A stretch of DNA of 64,000 nucleotides from Megamerina dolium (GCA_963854835.1 OY978527.1:26679557-26743556); one strand, 5' to 3'; shown: positions 48,123 through 61,156, counted from the first letter of the stretch. The notes: generated from the sequence alone by a model not told the origin. A program made the numbers and translations.

Positions 48123-49053
48123 GCTGATTTGTTATCGTGCGATTTCTTCAGTCTTATTATGGAGAAAATAATACGAGCTGCTGATCTACGACATAATGGC
48201 ACTATCTTCAACAAAAGTGTCATGCTGTTAGCGTATGCCGACGATATTGACATAATCGGCATGAACACGCGAGCAGTCAGTGCAGCATTCTCAGAGTTGG
48301 AAAGAGAGTCGCTTCGGATGGGTTTTACGGTGAACGAGGGCAAGGCGAAATATCTAGTGTCAACAAACAAAGAGTCCCGCCGTCTTGGACAGCACGTCAC
48401 TGTTGACAACTACGCTTTTGAAGTAGTAAGGGACTTCGTCTATCTTGGAATCAGCATCAACAACTGTAATGGCGTCAGCCTGGAGATCATGCGTTGGATA
48501 ACTCTTGCTAACAGGTGCTACTTTGGACTAAGTAAGCAATTGAGAAGTCGAGCTCTCTCTCGAAGAACTAAAACTACACTTTACAAGTCTCTCATCATGC
48601 CTGTCCTAACATATGGCGCTGAAGCCTGGACAATTTCCACCTCGGATGAGCGAATGCTTGGAATTTTTGAGAGAAAAGTCATACGCAAGATCTTTGGAGC
48701 TATTTGCGTTGGTGGCGAGTACCGAATAAGGTACAACTATGAGCGGTACGAGCTCAATGCCGATATTGACATAGTAAAGCGCATCAAAATCCAGCGGCTG
48801 CGCTGGCTAGGTCATGTCGAGCGAATGGAAGAACACGCTCCAGCTAAGAAGGTGTTATATTCGGAACCCGCTGGAGGACGACGCAGAAGAGGAAGACCCA
48901 ACTTCCGGTGGAAAGACCAAGTACTGGAGAACCTGACGGCGCTTGGTATTTCTAACTGGCTCCAGCTAGCAAAGAACAGAGATGGCTCGCGAAGCATGTT
49001 ATTTTCTGCATAAATCGATATTCGGTTGTTATGGTCACATAAGTTGTAAGTAA
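48123..49053 (+). mobile_element. 5'-truncated RTE-type LINE, second copy
   Basis: Homology to 42965-46340 begins at ~48123 in the RT (LLSCDFFSLIMEK) and runs to the 3' tail (cacataagttgtaagtaag). It is flanked by an 11-bp duplication, gtgggtcagaa (48112-48122) and gtgggtctgaa (49054-49064), with one mismatch. The 5' truncation is typical of incomplete target-primed reverse transcription. Confidence 0.92.
48124..49013 (+). pseudogene. RTE-type RT C-terminal fragment, still open
   Basis: The fragment keeps an uninterrupted frame of ~295 codons: SCDFFSLIMEKIIRAADL, YADD at 48234-48245, KYLVSTNKESRRLG, MPVLTYGAEAWT, LRWLGHVERMEEHAPAK and GGRRRRGRPNFRWKDQV. It ends at a TAA. The start and first catalytic Asp region are missing, so it is inactive. 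It differs from the other copy at a modest number of residues, and none of the differences is a stop. Confidence 0.9.
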
Positions 49054-49064
49054 GTGGGTCTGAA

Positions 49065-49515
49065 CTACTTCGTCTTTCCACGGATGGGGGACTCTATCCA
49101 ATTGCTTAAAAGTTAATATCATCAAGTTTTGCTTAAATGTCTCAAGTGGAATCCCTAAAAGTCAATTTTGATATTTGAGTGTTTCACTTGCACCCTGTCT
49201 ATCGGGTTTATTTGCCCAACAGCTCTCTGTAACATTTCTGTGGTTTGGCACTCAGCAGAAGGGTATGCTGTGTTACTCTCCGATCTCGTTAAGAGATGTG
49301 TGGCATTTGAAACTGATACTAGATTAAAAAGAAAAACGTTCAAGATTTTATAATAACTTAGCAGTCACTCCTGATATGTGTGTATTGGACGAGACTGCTG
49401 TTCTACTCTGTAAAAATTACACGGCAGTGAATCGATCTTAAATTGAATTGTAAATATAAGTGCATCTGGAGGAATTTTATTTAAAGTAAATTTTAAAGCC
49501 TTCTTTATGCTATTC
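49065..49515. other. Anonymous DNA
   Basis: Short frames on both strands with no recognised domain. Confidence 0.45.
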
Positions 49516-50095
49516 ATTATTATTATTATTATGTAAGGGATTGTGTTGCCTTGCGACCTTAGGTCTATTGCGCACCCCATCTTGGACCTAGAATATGTCT
49601 CCTAAATCCAATATCCATAAGGAAGTTTAACCTTATTGGATTGGATTGGAATAGATTTCTTCCTATTGAAAATGTTTCTTTCTTGTATGCATTAGTGCTG
49701 AGCACATTCCCAGCACAAGTTTTGCAGTTTCATTAGGTCACATCCGAAAAGGTTCCCAGTTTCTTTAGGTTATAGTTCAACCTACTGTGTCCTGTGAATA
49801 TTCGCCTAATTATTCTTAAATTATTTTTATTTAGATTAATACATTTCTCAAATTGCTTTAGGTTGTACAATAAGCCCCTAAAAGTGACAACCCAGGTATG
49901 TTTTCCCAATATGTCAGCCTTTCTGATTCTTCTTTCTTCCTAACGAGTATGAGCAAAGCTCCCTTGCCCAGACCACGGAAGGGTTCTGGGCCCCCGAAGG
50001 GTGTTGTCGCACCCTTTCTGGCGAGCTTATCTGCCAATTCATTCCCTCCAACTCCAATGTAATTCACCAAGTTTTTTCAGCTTGTCAAGACAACC
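49516..50095 (-). mobile_element. LOA-like LINE 3' fragment, copy 2 (minus)
   Basis: On the minus strand it reads an RNase H end (GVGGNELADKLARKGATTPF, then a GPEPF motif) and a degenerate ILTGH-like segment with LNYNLKKLGTF. A short 3' UTR ends in a (TAA)n tail (attattattattattatg at ~49516-49533 on the plus strand). The 5' truncation lies near 50070-50095. It is related to, but clearly diverged from, the LINE at 772-6133, and has TAA repeats instead of a TA-rich tail. Confidence 0.8.
49858..50070 (-). pseudogene. RNase H fragment of a LOA-like ORF2
   Basis: The 70-codon frame covers the last RNase H acidic motif (GNELADKLA) and the linker GGPEPFRGLGKGA. A broken C-terminal motif is downstream. 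The active site is incomplete. Confidence 0.8.
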
Positions 50096-51639
50096 AAACA
50101 CCAGTTCTGATCACCTGGTTATATGTTATTTATGCAAATGAACATAATAATATGAAAGAGAACCTATTTTGATAACCATCACTGTGCGTTTACTATATGA
50201 TCTCGTCGTATGAGTATATTTATAAGGATAATAAAATAAGTTTTTCAGTGCATACAGGATGGCTTTGTGCAAGTACGGTAAATGTGTTAGGACGTGTGTG
50301 GGTGTGTGTGTGTGTATAAATGTATGTATACAAAATTATGTCACATGCTGAAATGTCCTTGCAACAAGTATACATAATTGCGTTCAACCGCAAATACGAC
50401 TATGAATTTATTGCCGTTGCTGTTGATGCTGTTGCTACTCTTCTTGCTTATACTATTGTCGCTGTTGTTGTCGCTGTCGTTGTGATATTCTTATAGTACT
50501 GCTTTGATACCATAATGGTATTATTATTAACGCAGTTGCAATTGTTGCTCTTGTTCATGTGTTCTTGTTCTTGTGTTGACTGTTTATTTTGTTTTTTTTT
50601 TTTTTTATAAATTTCTTTATTAAACGTTATAAATGTTTGTTTTCTTTTATATTCGCTTCACATACTTTAGCTTTATTTCATTTTACTCATTTGGCTGTTT
50701 TTATTGTTTAAAGATATATAAAAATGCAAATTACACATTTTCGCTTTATTTTATTTTTTTTCTCCTTGACGACTATTTACTATGTATCTACTTACATATA
50801 GTATGTATGTATTTAATTTATGTTATTTGCATATGTTCATTCAATCGTACATACAATATATATTATATTTCTTATAAAAAGTGCGTACGCTCATTATGCA
50901 TATAGTACATGTGCATAAATTATGAAGATTTAATAAGTCATTATATGTGTGTGTACTTATATGATACATTCATTTTATTACGTATAGCAAACTTAATTTA
51001 CACATTAATTATTCTTTAGTATAAATGAGTGAAAAATGGCTTATTCGTACTTATTATTCGACTTTGTACATAATAGATTAATTTTACTATTTTTTGAAGG
51101 AATGTTACTTATACTCAGTCAATTGTAAAATAAGTTTTAAATAGATATTACTTAATAGTATGTTAACTTAAATTCACTGAAATATTTGTTAAAAACATCT
51201 GAGGCATAATTACTTTATATAAAAATGGTCACTCGCAATCAAATAATGCTGAAAAAATTCAGTAAAAAAGATGACAATAAACTTCTAAATATTTTGACAA
51301 TAATTTCTAAATATTTTGAAGGAAATGCATTCGACGTCCAATTATTCGAATCATATACTCTCAAGTCACTTTGCATTATCAAAAATTTAGCAGTTCTGTC
51401 GAACCTTTGCAAGTCTTTCTCAATCAAATGATAACGATTCATAAACATCAATTGAGCCGTTCAAAAAGTAGAGTTTATCGAACTATGTAACGCACGCCCC
51501 AATGTAACGCACGATGGTTTTCAAACGTCAGAATTATGATAAATAACCTCGTTTTGGTTGATTCATTAAATGTTTTTCTTTAATTCTGCCAAAATTATCA
51601 CAGAGTAAGCTTTCAATTAAGGGGTGGACATTTCAATCA
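50096..51639. other. Anonymous DNA with simple repeats
   Basis: No supported gene. GT run near 50300; CTG/TTG-type degenerate repeat at 50405-50480; T run near 50588-50606. The 68-codon frame at 51225-51431 overlaps one of similar length on the other strand and shows no domain. Confidence 0.45.
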
Positions 51640-52727
51640 ATTGTAAGCGGTCCACTGTCCTAAACAGTCAGCGTTTTATTACAAAACGATTACAACTTTC
51701 AAGTTCGAAAGCCAGTGCAGCTATAGGACTTTCGAACTCTATTCACCTGAAAGAAGGTAACCTAAAAGGGCACATTAAGATTCTAGACGTAGTCTGGAAT
51801 TCAGCGGGCCTCACGGTTTTTGACAGGATGGATAAAAAAATTTATATTCTCCAAAATCTTCGAAGTGATCATTCACGATCGCTCAGCGTAGAGAAACAAA
51901 GAAATATTTCTAGATCAGGGTTCACAGCTATGGTACACTGATGGGTCCAAAATGGAAGATGGCAGTGCTGGAGCGGGAATTGTAGGGCCAAATTTCCGGA
52001 AAGCCTACGTAGGGGCACTCGAGGAACTAACATATGCATTCTATCGGACAGTCAGACAGCTCTAAAATCACTAATGAATTTCTCATTCCAATCTAAGTTG
52101 GTTTGGGAATGCTTTGAACTTCTCAATACCTTAGCAAAGAGGAACTCTGTGACTCTAATATGGTTACCGGGACACGAGGGGCATGCAGGAAATGAAATGG
52201 AAGATTTACTGGCCAAAAAGGGCACAGACACTCCTTTCATAGGCCCAGAACACTTCTGCGGGGTAAACAGCAGTTTCATGAACAACTTAATATGTGAAAA
52301 GGAAAAAAGTAGTCTAACCAATTACTGGAGAGCCCAGGCATGCTGCAGTCGAAAATATTCATTGACTCTGAACATATTAAGGTTGATACTATCTTGAACC
52401 TCAGCAGAAAAGACATCAAACTATACACTGAACTACTACCAGGTCATTGTAAACTTAATTATCACATGATGAAAATGGGTGTGGTAAACAACGATCTCTG
52501 TCGACTCTGTCTTGAAGAGCAGGAAACAGTAGAACACGTTCTTTGCAATTGACCAGCTGTGGCTAGACGCAGACTATACTACCAGTTAAAATCAATCCCA
52601 CAGCAGTGACAAGATTTATAAATAGTCTTGCGATCTGCTAGTTACGGAATAGGCTGCACAAAAGATCTTCAGGTCGCGGTGCATCATAGTCTTAATAATA
52701 ATAATAATAATAATAATAATAGTAATA
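51640..52727 (+). mobile_element. LOA-like LINE 3' fragment, copy 3 (plus)
   Basis: The ORF2 C-terminal half ends in a (TAA)n tail (52690-52727). Pieces in shifting frames are a connection region (GHIKILDV, FDRMDKKIYI), RNase H motif 1 (WYTDGSKMEDGSAGAGI at ~51940), a deletion, CILSDSQTALKSL, LIWLPGHEGHAGNEMEDLLA, IGPEHFCG, then LPGHCKLNYHMMKMG and a C-terminal CRLCLEEQETVEHVLCN. The left limit is approximate. Confidence 0.83.
51930..52552 (+). pseudogene. RNase H and C-terminal Cys/His region of a LOA-like ORF2
   Basis: RNase H Asp residues are visible in TDGSKM, SDSQTA and (as Glu-Asp) EMEDLLA. The segment with the Glu motif between the first two is deleted. The second half is in two overlapping frames (52074-52397 and 52340-52552). 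The CRLCLEEQETVEHVLCN motif shows C-X2-C-X8-H-X2-C spacing and is followed by a TGA. The fragment is broken. Confidence 0.82.
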
Positions 52728-55700
52728 ATACGACTTTCAAATCATATGTGATTCTATATCCTCTACTGATTTAATATTTGCTCACATAACAGGACAATTT
52801 TGTTACCAAACACACAACTTATAACGATCGAGCTTCTCGCAAATCTAATAGCATTCTAATACTGTCCAAATTATGAGTTACTATGAGTTACACTGTGTTA
52901 CAACCTTTTAGGGTCTTAACCAAACCAACTTCAAACGTTAGTATTCAAATCCCAAGAGTATTTAGCTTCACCTCATCACAATTCTTTTTTACAGTGGGTA
53001 AATTCTTAAATATTTTGGTCAAAAACGCAATTATTTTACTTGAAATATTATATATAAATCGACTCCAAACATAATTTCTGTCTTCAGAGACCTAGAGTAA
53101 AATTTAATGAGCAATTTTTTTGTAGAACATTTCAATCTCTTAACTCTCATCTGAATGGATCTTTTTGACCCTTTTTACAATAAGTTTCATAAAAGTTTAT
53201 TAAAAAGGCAGTTAGAGGATTAAAATGTTCTACAGACATTTTAAGCAGGAAATTATATTGGGGATAGCTAAACTTTAAAAATTCCTACAGACTAAGTTGA
53301 GTGCGAAAGAAAGCATAATAAAAGCTATGTATACAAAGTTGGGGTGCAGCTATTGCAGTGATTAAAGTGACACACGATTTTTTCGATTTGGATTTGCGTA
53401 AATTTGTGAAATTTATTTATCATTATTCCGTCAAGCTTTGTGGAAGCAACAGTGTGTTTCAAGCATTAAAAACTGATTAGATTTTTAAAAGGAGTTGTTT
53501 AAAAATAATATAAACAATTTTCGTTACATTTGTGACCATTATCCAATCATAAACAGGGGTGTTTTAATGAGGAGCTTATGTTAGCCTACGAAAATATTTA
53601 GATCAAAAAGTAATATTGGTGAACCATTTCTGACATTATCATGAATGAAAAGAGAAAAGAAAGTATTCGTAAGAAAGAGAATGACAGATATTAGTAATAA
53701 TGATAGTGAATTCTTCTATGTGGATACGAATGTCAATATTAATATGCACATATTGTATTTGTTATAGGATTATGATGCCTATATTATACAATAGCTTATA
53801 TCAAAAATCATAAGTTTTAATTATTTTGACGTTTGTATTAATTCCAAACTATAATATCGCGTATACGATTACATAGTAATAAATATTAATTGCCGTCCGA
53901 GGTGTTTACCCCGTTAAATTCATATTGATAATAATTTTTTTGCACGAGGCTTGAACATTTGCATTACATATACATACAAGACCTATGTATGTATAGAATG
54001 TATGCATTAATTAATATTAATACATGCGAGCGCATTACATTAACATTATTTTTTCCTTTCGACTTTACCTTCTTTTTTTCTTTTTCTTTTATATTTTCTT
54101 TCTTATTGCAAGTATACGACAATTTTCCAACTCATTTGCTTTGGCAAATTGCCATTAGTCTCGCTTACCTTGAGCTTATATTGTCTTCTTATTGTTTCTA
54201 TTTCTATTTTGTTTTCTGTTGCACGCTATGTATGTATGTACTTACTTACACAATGATATCTACATATGTATTGCATATGATTTTAATCTATGCCACGTTT
54301 GGCATATGGTATACATATTAGGGTAAACAAATACATTTAAGTACATACATATGTGCAAATTGTCTTAATGTTGTTAATATTATGCTCTTGCTGGTGCCTA
54401 TTTCATGTTCCCCTGCAAGAAACAGTGAGGAATGAGAACTAGTCAGCAAAATGTACGCATTCGATATCATTCAATCCATTAAAATTTGTATCCAATGACT
54501 TCTACTACTAATAATTATATTATATCGAAGCTTGGTTGTGATTTATGAAACCTCGCAAAATAGGACCCACATCGAAAAGTCGTGCATTCCTCATAATTAT
54601 GGTACGAGTATTTATCCTTAGATTTCTTTCATCGATATCGTGCTTTTTCATTTTTTAGGAAGCAAGCTTTACGAATAGATATGTATATAAAAATATAAAT
54701 ATATTTTTACGATTTATATTTATGTGCTACATTTTTAAACGATATTCAGCTGTTCTATGAGTATTTCTTACGAATTTAAAAAAAAAGACCAAAATGACCA
54801 AAATGACCCATTAGGAGCAGGTAGAAGGTTAATAATGATGGACAAAAATCTTTCCCATAATTTTTGCTGGTATGGGGTGTGTATACCTCAGAAGTAAAGA
54901 TCGCATGCTTTCATATGCCGATTTGCTGTGGGAATGGAGCAAAGAGGGACAACTTTTAACAACATAAAACGCCCCTTCCCCGTAAAAAAAATTATTTCGA
55001 TGAAAACTTTCAAAACGCTGGTACTCGTATATTTTTTTAAGCCTTCTCTATCAGAATCCGTTGTTAGAACTAATTTATAACTTGTGAAAAAAGTTATAAA
55101 TTGTCGATAAGTGATATTAGAAGACCCTTAAAAACAATCGCATGGATATTCCTATTCTTTTATATATTATGTATAGTAGAATAGTGAATGGATACTTCAG
55201 ATTTGGTTTTATCGAAGTCTAAATTGCTAAAATATATGTAAATTTATCCATGAAAGTCGTGACGCTCAGTGCACATATGTAAACGATTCTATAAATGATG
55301 AGTGATGAATTTAAGTGATATTTTAGTGATGTTATTAACTTCATTTGATCTTTAATCACATCAATATGTAATATTTTCATATATGGAACCAAAAGTTAAA
55401 CAAAAAATTCGTTGTTCTTTTTGAAAATTCCTCAATATCACAATTTCTTGCGTATCTTAAGGATTTCTAATCAAATTCATTCCAGAAAAAGTAAAATATG
55501 TGAGCAGCATACCCACTCTATCTACAAGTGTCGTATATATCTATATTGCTATAGAAATTACTAGAACAAATCTTTGTTATATTGATCATTTTTAGCTTTT
55601 ACATTTATACATATGCGCGTATGTACATGGATACCTTATGTACATACATATACGCCTGTCCATAGCTGTTACTTGTGCTACGCTACTCATCAAGACTAGT

Positions 55701-57479
55701 CAAGACTAGCGCTTGGAATCAATTTGTTTCAATAAATCCATATTTAATTCGATTCATTATGTGACACTATGATGTCGATTACAGCGACAATGACGACGAC
55801 AATCACGATGGTGACATTGTATCTATAGATACACATGTATATAAACACATATATGTATATATACACACAACATACCTAGAATAGCATATTAACATGTTTT
55901 TTCTGCCATTTCTCTTCGTCTTTTCTTCAATATTCAAGTCGTGCCTTTATCCATTGGTTAATGTTGTGGCAAACGTGCTTTGGTTTTATTGTCATTCTTG
56001 GAAAGGACAGATTTTTCTTTGTCTTTTTGTATTTTATTTTTCTCTTCTACTTCTACAGCATTTTGCATATTTAATAATGTTCGCATTTAAGAGGGAAAGT
56101 AAAAATCCATACATACTTAATAAAACAAAATGTGAAAATTACGAAAAATTGCAGACATTTCAATTTTCTGGTCGTCGTCGTACTTCTTCGTCCTTCGTGC
56201 CAAGGGGCATTTATTGGATGGATAAATTTTCCAGGTTATTAACTATCTACCTGATGGAAAGTTGATGGCTTGGGTTAATATTTACTGTAGTCTCAACGAT
56301 GTACAATTGAGCAGAAATGTGAAAGTAGAAAGCCAAAAAAAAAAAAACTAAAAATTAAGTTAAAATCTCAAAAAAGGTTGCTGTAGTTAGAATTGAAAGA
56401 CAGTTTTTTGTTTTTCTTTGATTGCTTGACTTTAAAATTAAGTGAAATTTACAGGTAATCGCCTCTATGCCATTACATAGAAGCTGCACCTCATACTTAA
56501 TGCCTCTATGAAACGCCACTCTGCGGACCTACTCGACTATCATTGATGAACCTTCCATGTGTAAATCTTATTATCGAAGTTTGGTTATTTCTTTTTACGC
56601 AATCTTTTTTGCCTCAGTTGGTAGAAAGTATGTACAATGTATTGTATGTACCTTATAAATATATATAATATGTATGAATGTATTTTCCTTTTGACAAAGT
56701 TTTATGTAAATATTTATATATACTTATATAAATATTTCTTTTTTTTTTATTTTATTCATTTTATATTGCTTTTCCATTTACTTTGTATTTGTATGTACTA
56801 TACCTATCTAAAATTTGTTTGAATGTTTTATTTAATTTCATTTTATTAGGTATTCTTAGGTTTTTCATTCTTTTTGATCAATATTCATTTTATTTCAGTT
56901 TAATTTTTCATGAACTTCTTTTGGGGATATATTTATACATACAATGTGCTCGCATGAGTAGAATATACGACTATATCTAAATTGGCATCTCTGTATTACA
57001 GAAAGTTTGCAATGATATTGTGTACTCCCTTTGGAGGATTTGCTTTCTTAATGCAAATATTTGCTACACAAATTAAAGTTGATTTTTAAGTGATTTCACC
57101 TTCATAATTTATGCATTAGAAGAAAAGTTTCCTAATAACGTTTATAATCACGGAACAATTACTTATAATATAATTAGTTGCTATAATAAATAAGTAGTAT
57201 TTATAATGGAATACTAAAAGGCATTTTTGGCATTTTGATCTTCATCGATATCTAATAGCTGCTATTCAATTTTTTAGTATTAGTGACACTTTGTCAGATG
57301 ACTTCAAATATGTATCTCTATCTCAAAATGTATCCAAAATTTATATGTATAACTAGCTGAAGTTTTCAGTTATTTCCATTTCCTTCTAGCTTGATTTAAA
57401 TGATTTAAAGATTACAGTTGTGTCTGAAATGGATTGCAGAATAGGCACTGTGGTGAAGTAAACAAGGGCATTCATAGAT
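52728..57479. other. Anonymous AT-rich DNA
   Basis: No supported gene. The 123-codon frame at 55894-56265 begins with a hydrophobic stretch, but no family is recognised and I do not call it. Minor direct repeats: caagactagt at 55690-55710 and accaaaatg at 54788-54806. Confidence 0.45.
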
Positions 57480-57682
57480 CAATTTATTACGGAAGTGCCG
57501 ACAATTAGAGAGGCTTGTCGATTACTGAAGCCAAATATCTCGAAATGGTACAAGGATGTTATATTTATCGACAACGAGACAGCAATAAAAGCTATACAAT
57601 ACAAGAATTTAAAATTCAACCTAGCTATGCTTTGCAGAGTTATGTTAGATGCGCAAACTGATTATATCGTCACCACTCTTAA

Positions 57683-58695
57683 CCTTAGAACCGTGAGTTG
57701 GGCACTCAGTGCCCATATTCGTTTTTGATATTGAATTCCGGGGGTTCAAGAAGTCAAATTTTATTTTTTTTTTTCGGTACGCAGATATATTATACTTTTA
57801 TTTATAGGTTGTCAAAATTCCAGGTGTATAACTCTTATAATAAGAAAGTAACGGCATTTGATATGGTAAGTACGCTATACGTGATAATATTTCTTCATAT
57901 ATTTTGTATGGATAACGTTTATTTTCTAAGAGTTTTTGGTGGTTTTGTGCATTTCTAATCAGTTTCGCGTCAAAATTTCAAGTGAACAGTTAATTTTTAG
58001 TTGTTATAATTATATGTTTTTGAAATCAGTGAGGAATTGACGGTTTATTTGGCCAACCTACGCCGTGAATTGACGGAAGAAGAAGAGGAAAATATAGCAA
58101 ATTATTTCAATACTCACGAAAGCGATGATGATGATGGTGGAAAAGAACCTACATTTGGTGACGACCACGAACCGATACCCAGTAACCAGTCTGACTTCGG
58201 AGAAGATAATGCTCAGCCCATTCGAGATCCACGTTTCGAAGAGTATGTCCACAGGGAAGGAACAAAACAACAGCAGTTTGTGACCATTACCTTACTCCGA
58301 CATGCACCAAACACTATATAAGGACATGCGAAATGTGCTATTTCACAAAATATAAAGCCGATGCTGACACGGACTCAGATATTGATGAAGACGCGGACAA
58401 AACTCCAACAACGCCGACGCCAAATCAAAACGAATCAAAAAGACAGCGGATAATTTCACTCATTTGAGCAGTTCAAAACTAAAACTTTATATGATATTCA
58501 TTTTTCCAAGTAAAAAAACTTTGTTTCTTACAATAAATATATGTTTCATTAAATTGTGTGCATGAATAGACGAAATATTCACTTTTTTATAAAAAAAACT
58601 CTTAAAAAGTTTAAATTCCAATACAAAATACATATCTGGGCACTGAGTGTCCAAGTCACGAGATTAAGTTGTATAGCCATGTCACGGTTCTAAGG
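57683..58695 (+). mobile_element. piggyBac-type non-autonomous element
   Basis: The 1013-bp element sits between TTAA tetranucleotides (57679-57682 and 58696-58699). The left end is ccttagaaccgtgagttggg, followed by the palindrome tgggcactcagtgccca. The right end is the inverse with an internal ~25-bp insertion between the inner and outer parts (tgggcactgagtgtccaagt, then tcacggttctaagg). TTAA targets with inner and outer inverted repeats are characteristic of piggyBac elements. The interior keeps only both ends of a transposase gene. Confidence 0.9.
58037..58455 (+). pseudogene. piggyBac-type transposase remnant, N- and C-termini joined
   Basis: The N-terminal acidic region (LTEEEEENIANYFNTHESDD...) is open from 58037 to 58321. 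In another frame, from about 58287, the C-terminus shows a cysteine-rich pattern (CTKHYIRTCEMCYF, like the piggyBac zinc-binding tail) followed by an acidic/polar tail that ends near 58455-58468. The whole catalytic core (DDD domain) is missing. It therefore cannot transpose itself, but could be moved by a full-length relative. Confidence 0.72.
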
Positions 58696-58799
58696 TTAAA
58701 TGTGTTCCCGTTCTTAGTATCATTTAGTATAATGAATAGGCGCGCATGGCGGTTTCTTTTAAAGTAATATGGCTCGAAACCCCTTCATATACATATTGA

Positions 58800-60770
58800 A
58801 GGTAAATCACATGAGTTCCTGGGATTGTAGCAATATTACAAGGGTTACAGCAATCTGTGGGGGACACTGTTACCTAATTAATCGTGGAAACTAACTGCGT
58901 ATTCTATTCAACACCCATCTCATTGTAAGCGATGTGGAAACTTGGATGAAAAATAAGAACTTACACATTTTTCTTTGCGAATATCCAGATCTGGCGAAAA
59001 AAACATACACACATTTTGGGCTATTTTCTCCATATTATATCAAACTAGTGGATAGTCAATAGTCAATTCGAATAATTTTTACATATTTACGGGCTGCTTT
59101 TAGTGGGCAGTGGAAATGTTTTTAAAATGGTTAATTGTTACCAATGCCTACTTTAGATTAGTCATCACAACCAACCATATAAACTGTTTCAACCGAGAAG
59201 AGGTTAGTAAAATGTCTTTTCTAAAACAATAATATATCTTCATACTCCTCGTAGCAATAGAAAATATTCGTTCAAAATACTAATTGGCTACTTTTCTGTA
59301 TGCTTCAAATTTCATAAAAGTTTAGACAGAAGCTTGAGAACTAAATGGAAACAATAATATTGAACGAATTGATTTATTTGATTGCCTATTCACGCAGCCA
59401 AGAGACAGACAGTTGGCACTATTTCGTTGTAGAAAGCTGATTATTACATCTATGATTTCTGATTCTGATTCTGATTTTTGTTTCCAAAATAATCTTTTCA
59501 ATCAAATACAAATAAAAATCTCTCATTTGTTGTATTTATTTAAATTCATTTCAATTATTCAGTTCATTCCGTAAGTATTTTTTGCTTGTAGTATGTTAAT
59601 TGAAAAACCAGGTTTAAACATTTCTGATGTCTTTAAAGACGATTGTAAAATTATATGCACAACATTTTTGTGGAATATATTCGCACTCTATGAACAATCA
59701 TAAAGTATTAAAAATGCAATTTTTTTGTGTATAGTATATGTATTAAATTATTAATATTATATGTATTAAAAAATACTCATAAATACTCATAAAATATCCA
59801 ATGGATGTTTTACACTCAGATCAAAAAAAAAAATTAAGAATTTTTATATTTTATTATACCACAGCACATTCAAAACTCTTTAAAACCAATTTAATCATAC
59901 TAGCCTGAAGTACTATGCTACTCAACAAAACATTTTGTCTCACAATGTTATTAATAAAAATATTAATATTAAATATTCGGTAATAATACAGATGAAAATT
60001 CATCGAAATTCTTAGAATACTATATTTGAATGGAGAAATATTTTCCATTTTTTATTAAGTTCAATTTTATAATTTATAACATGATAAAGTAAAATAATAC
60101 GATAGTTGTTACTATGACAATGACTATTGAGAAATGAAAAAAAAAAACATTCCTCAAGTAATAAGCTACATTCCTTAAAGTTGCGTATTCCCTTTCCACT
60201 TGTAGTATTAAAAAAAAAAAATAGATCATCATGCTTACTTAAAAGTATGCATAAGAATATATTGTACATATTCTTTTGTACTCGTATGTGCATGTGTATG
60301 TGTATGTAGCATGCAGCAGTAGTAGTATCCATAATGAAATTTTATTTTGTGTTGAGCAGCTGCAAGTCATTGAGTTTGCCCAAAAATATGAGTGATGTTG
60401 ATGAATGAGAGGTCATTTTGAAGGATACATTATATCTATGTACTAGTACATATGTAAGTAAAATATGTATACAATATCCAATCTGTAACCAGCAGCAAAT
60501 AAAGAAGGTATATAATATGAATTAAGATAATATGATTACAGTGAATTCTACTTGTTGTTTTTCAAGTTTTTAAATTATTATCATTTGGATTATTTTCTCG
60601 TTTAACTCTAACATCTCTCTCTCTCTCTTTAACATCTTTTTGGGACCAATAATAACATATGTACAGAGTGTATTGCAAAAGTTTCGCAACTGGTACTCAT
60701 TATGCTTATATGAAATACAGATCATTCTAGTACTAAAGACCAACATTTGCACTCAAACGTATATTAGGGT
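58800..60770. other. Anonymous AT-rich DNA
   Basis: No supported gene. (CT)n run at ~60616-60630; GATTCT-type short repeat near 59455-59478; several A/T runs. Confidence 0.5.
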
Positions 60771-60783
60771 GTTTATACTCCGA

Positions 60784-61142
60784 TAGTGGGTGTCGTAGCT
60801 CAGTGGTTAGTGTGTTCGCCTTCTGATCTGTAGGTCGTGGTTCAATACCCGGCTGATGCATAACAAATTTAATATCGAAAAGATTTTTCTTTCGATCGGT
60901 ACCCACCTGTCGGCAAGCAATTGGCAATTCTTCCGACAGTAACAACTTGCCATGAAAAAACTTCTAAAAAGAACTCTCTGACAAAGCTCAGAAAAAGTGA
61001 TGTTCTGCCGTTCGGAACCGGCTAAAATAAGTAGGTCCATTCTAATACTGTCCAAAATTTAAGACGCACAACAGTAATGGAAGAGAAGCTCGGCCAATGA
61101 GCCCTTTAGAGCTTTAAGTGCCACATATTTATTTTTTTTTTT
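60784..61142 (+). mobile_element. tRNA-derived SINE, copy 5
   Basis: Head gtgggtgtcgtagctcagtg, A box TAGCTCAGTGGTTAG, B-box-like GGTTCAATACCC (one change from copy 4). It has the same body and the end gccacatatttatttt, then a T run. Flanked by a near-perfect duplication: tttatactccgat (60771-60783) and tttatacctccgat (61143-61156), differing by one inserted base. Confidence 0.9.
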
Positions 61143-61156
61143 TTTATACCTCCGAT

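Larger units (their letters stand above)
57480..58790 (+). pseudogene. LOA-like RNase H fragment, interrupted by a piggyBac-type element
   Basis: Before the insertion, 57490-57680 reads TEVPTIREACRLL and VIFIDNETAIKAIQ, which match the Glu and Asp motifs of LINE RNase H (AEVLAIREA.., DSQAAIKAL..), then DYIVTTL. The piggyBac-type element follows at a TTAA. Directly after it, 58700-58715 (atgtgttcccgttctt) aligns with the codons of a WVPGH motif, and 58728-58750 reads a degenerate NE..A.MA, like GNE-AD-LA. The interruption therefore lies inside an RNase H frame. The fragment is short and the ends are not defined. Confidence 0.6.

Noticed and set aside
55894..56265. 123-codon frame with hydrophobic start
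   Set aside because: No recognised family, no codon or context support, in T-rich DNA where such hydrophobic frames occur by chance.
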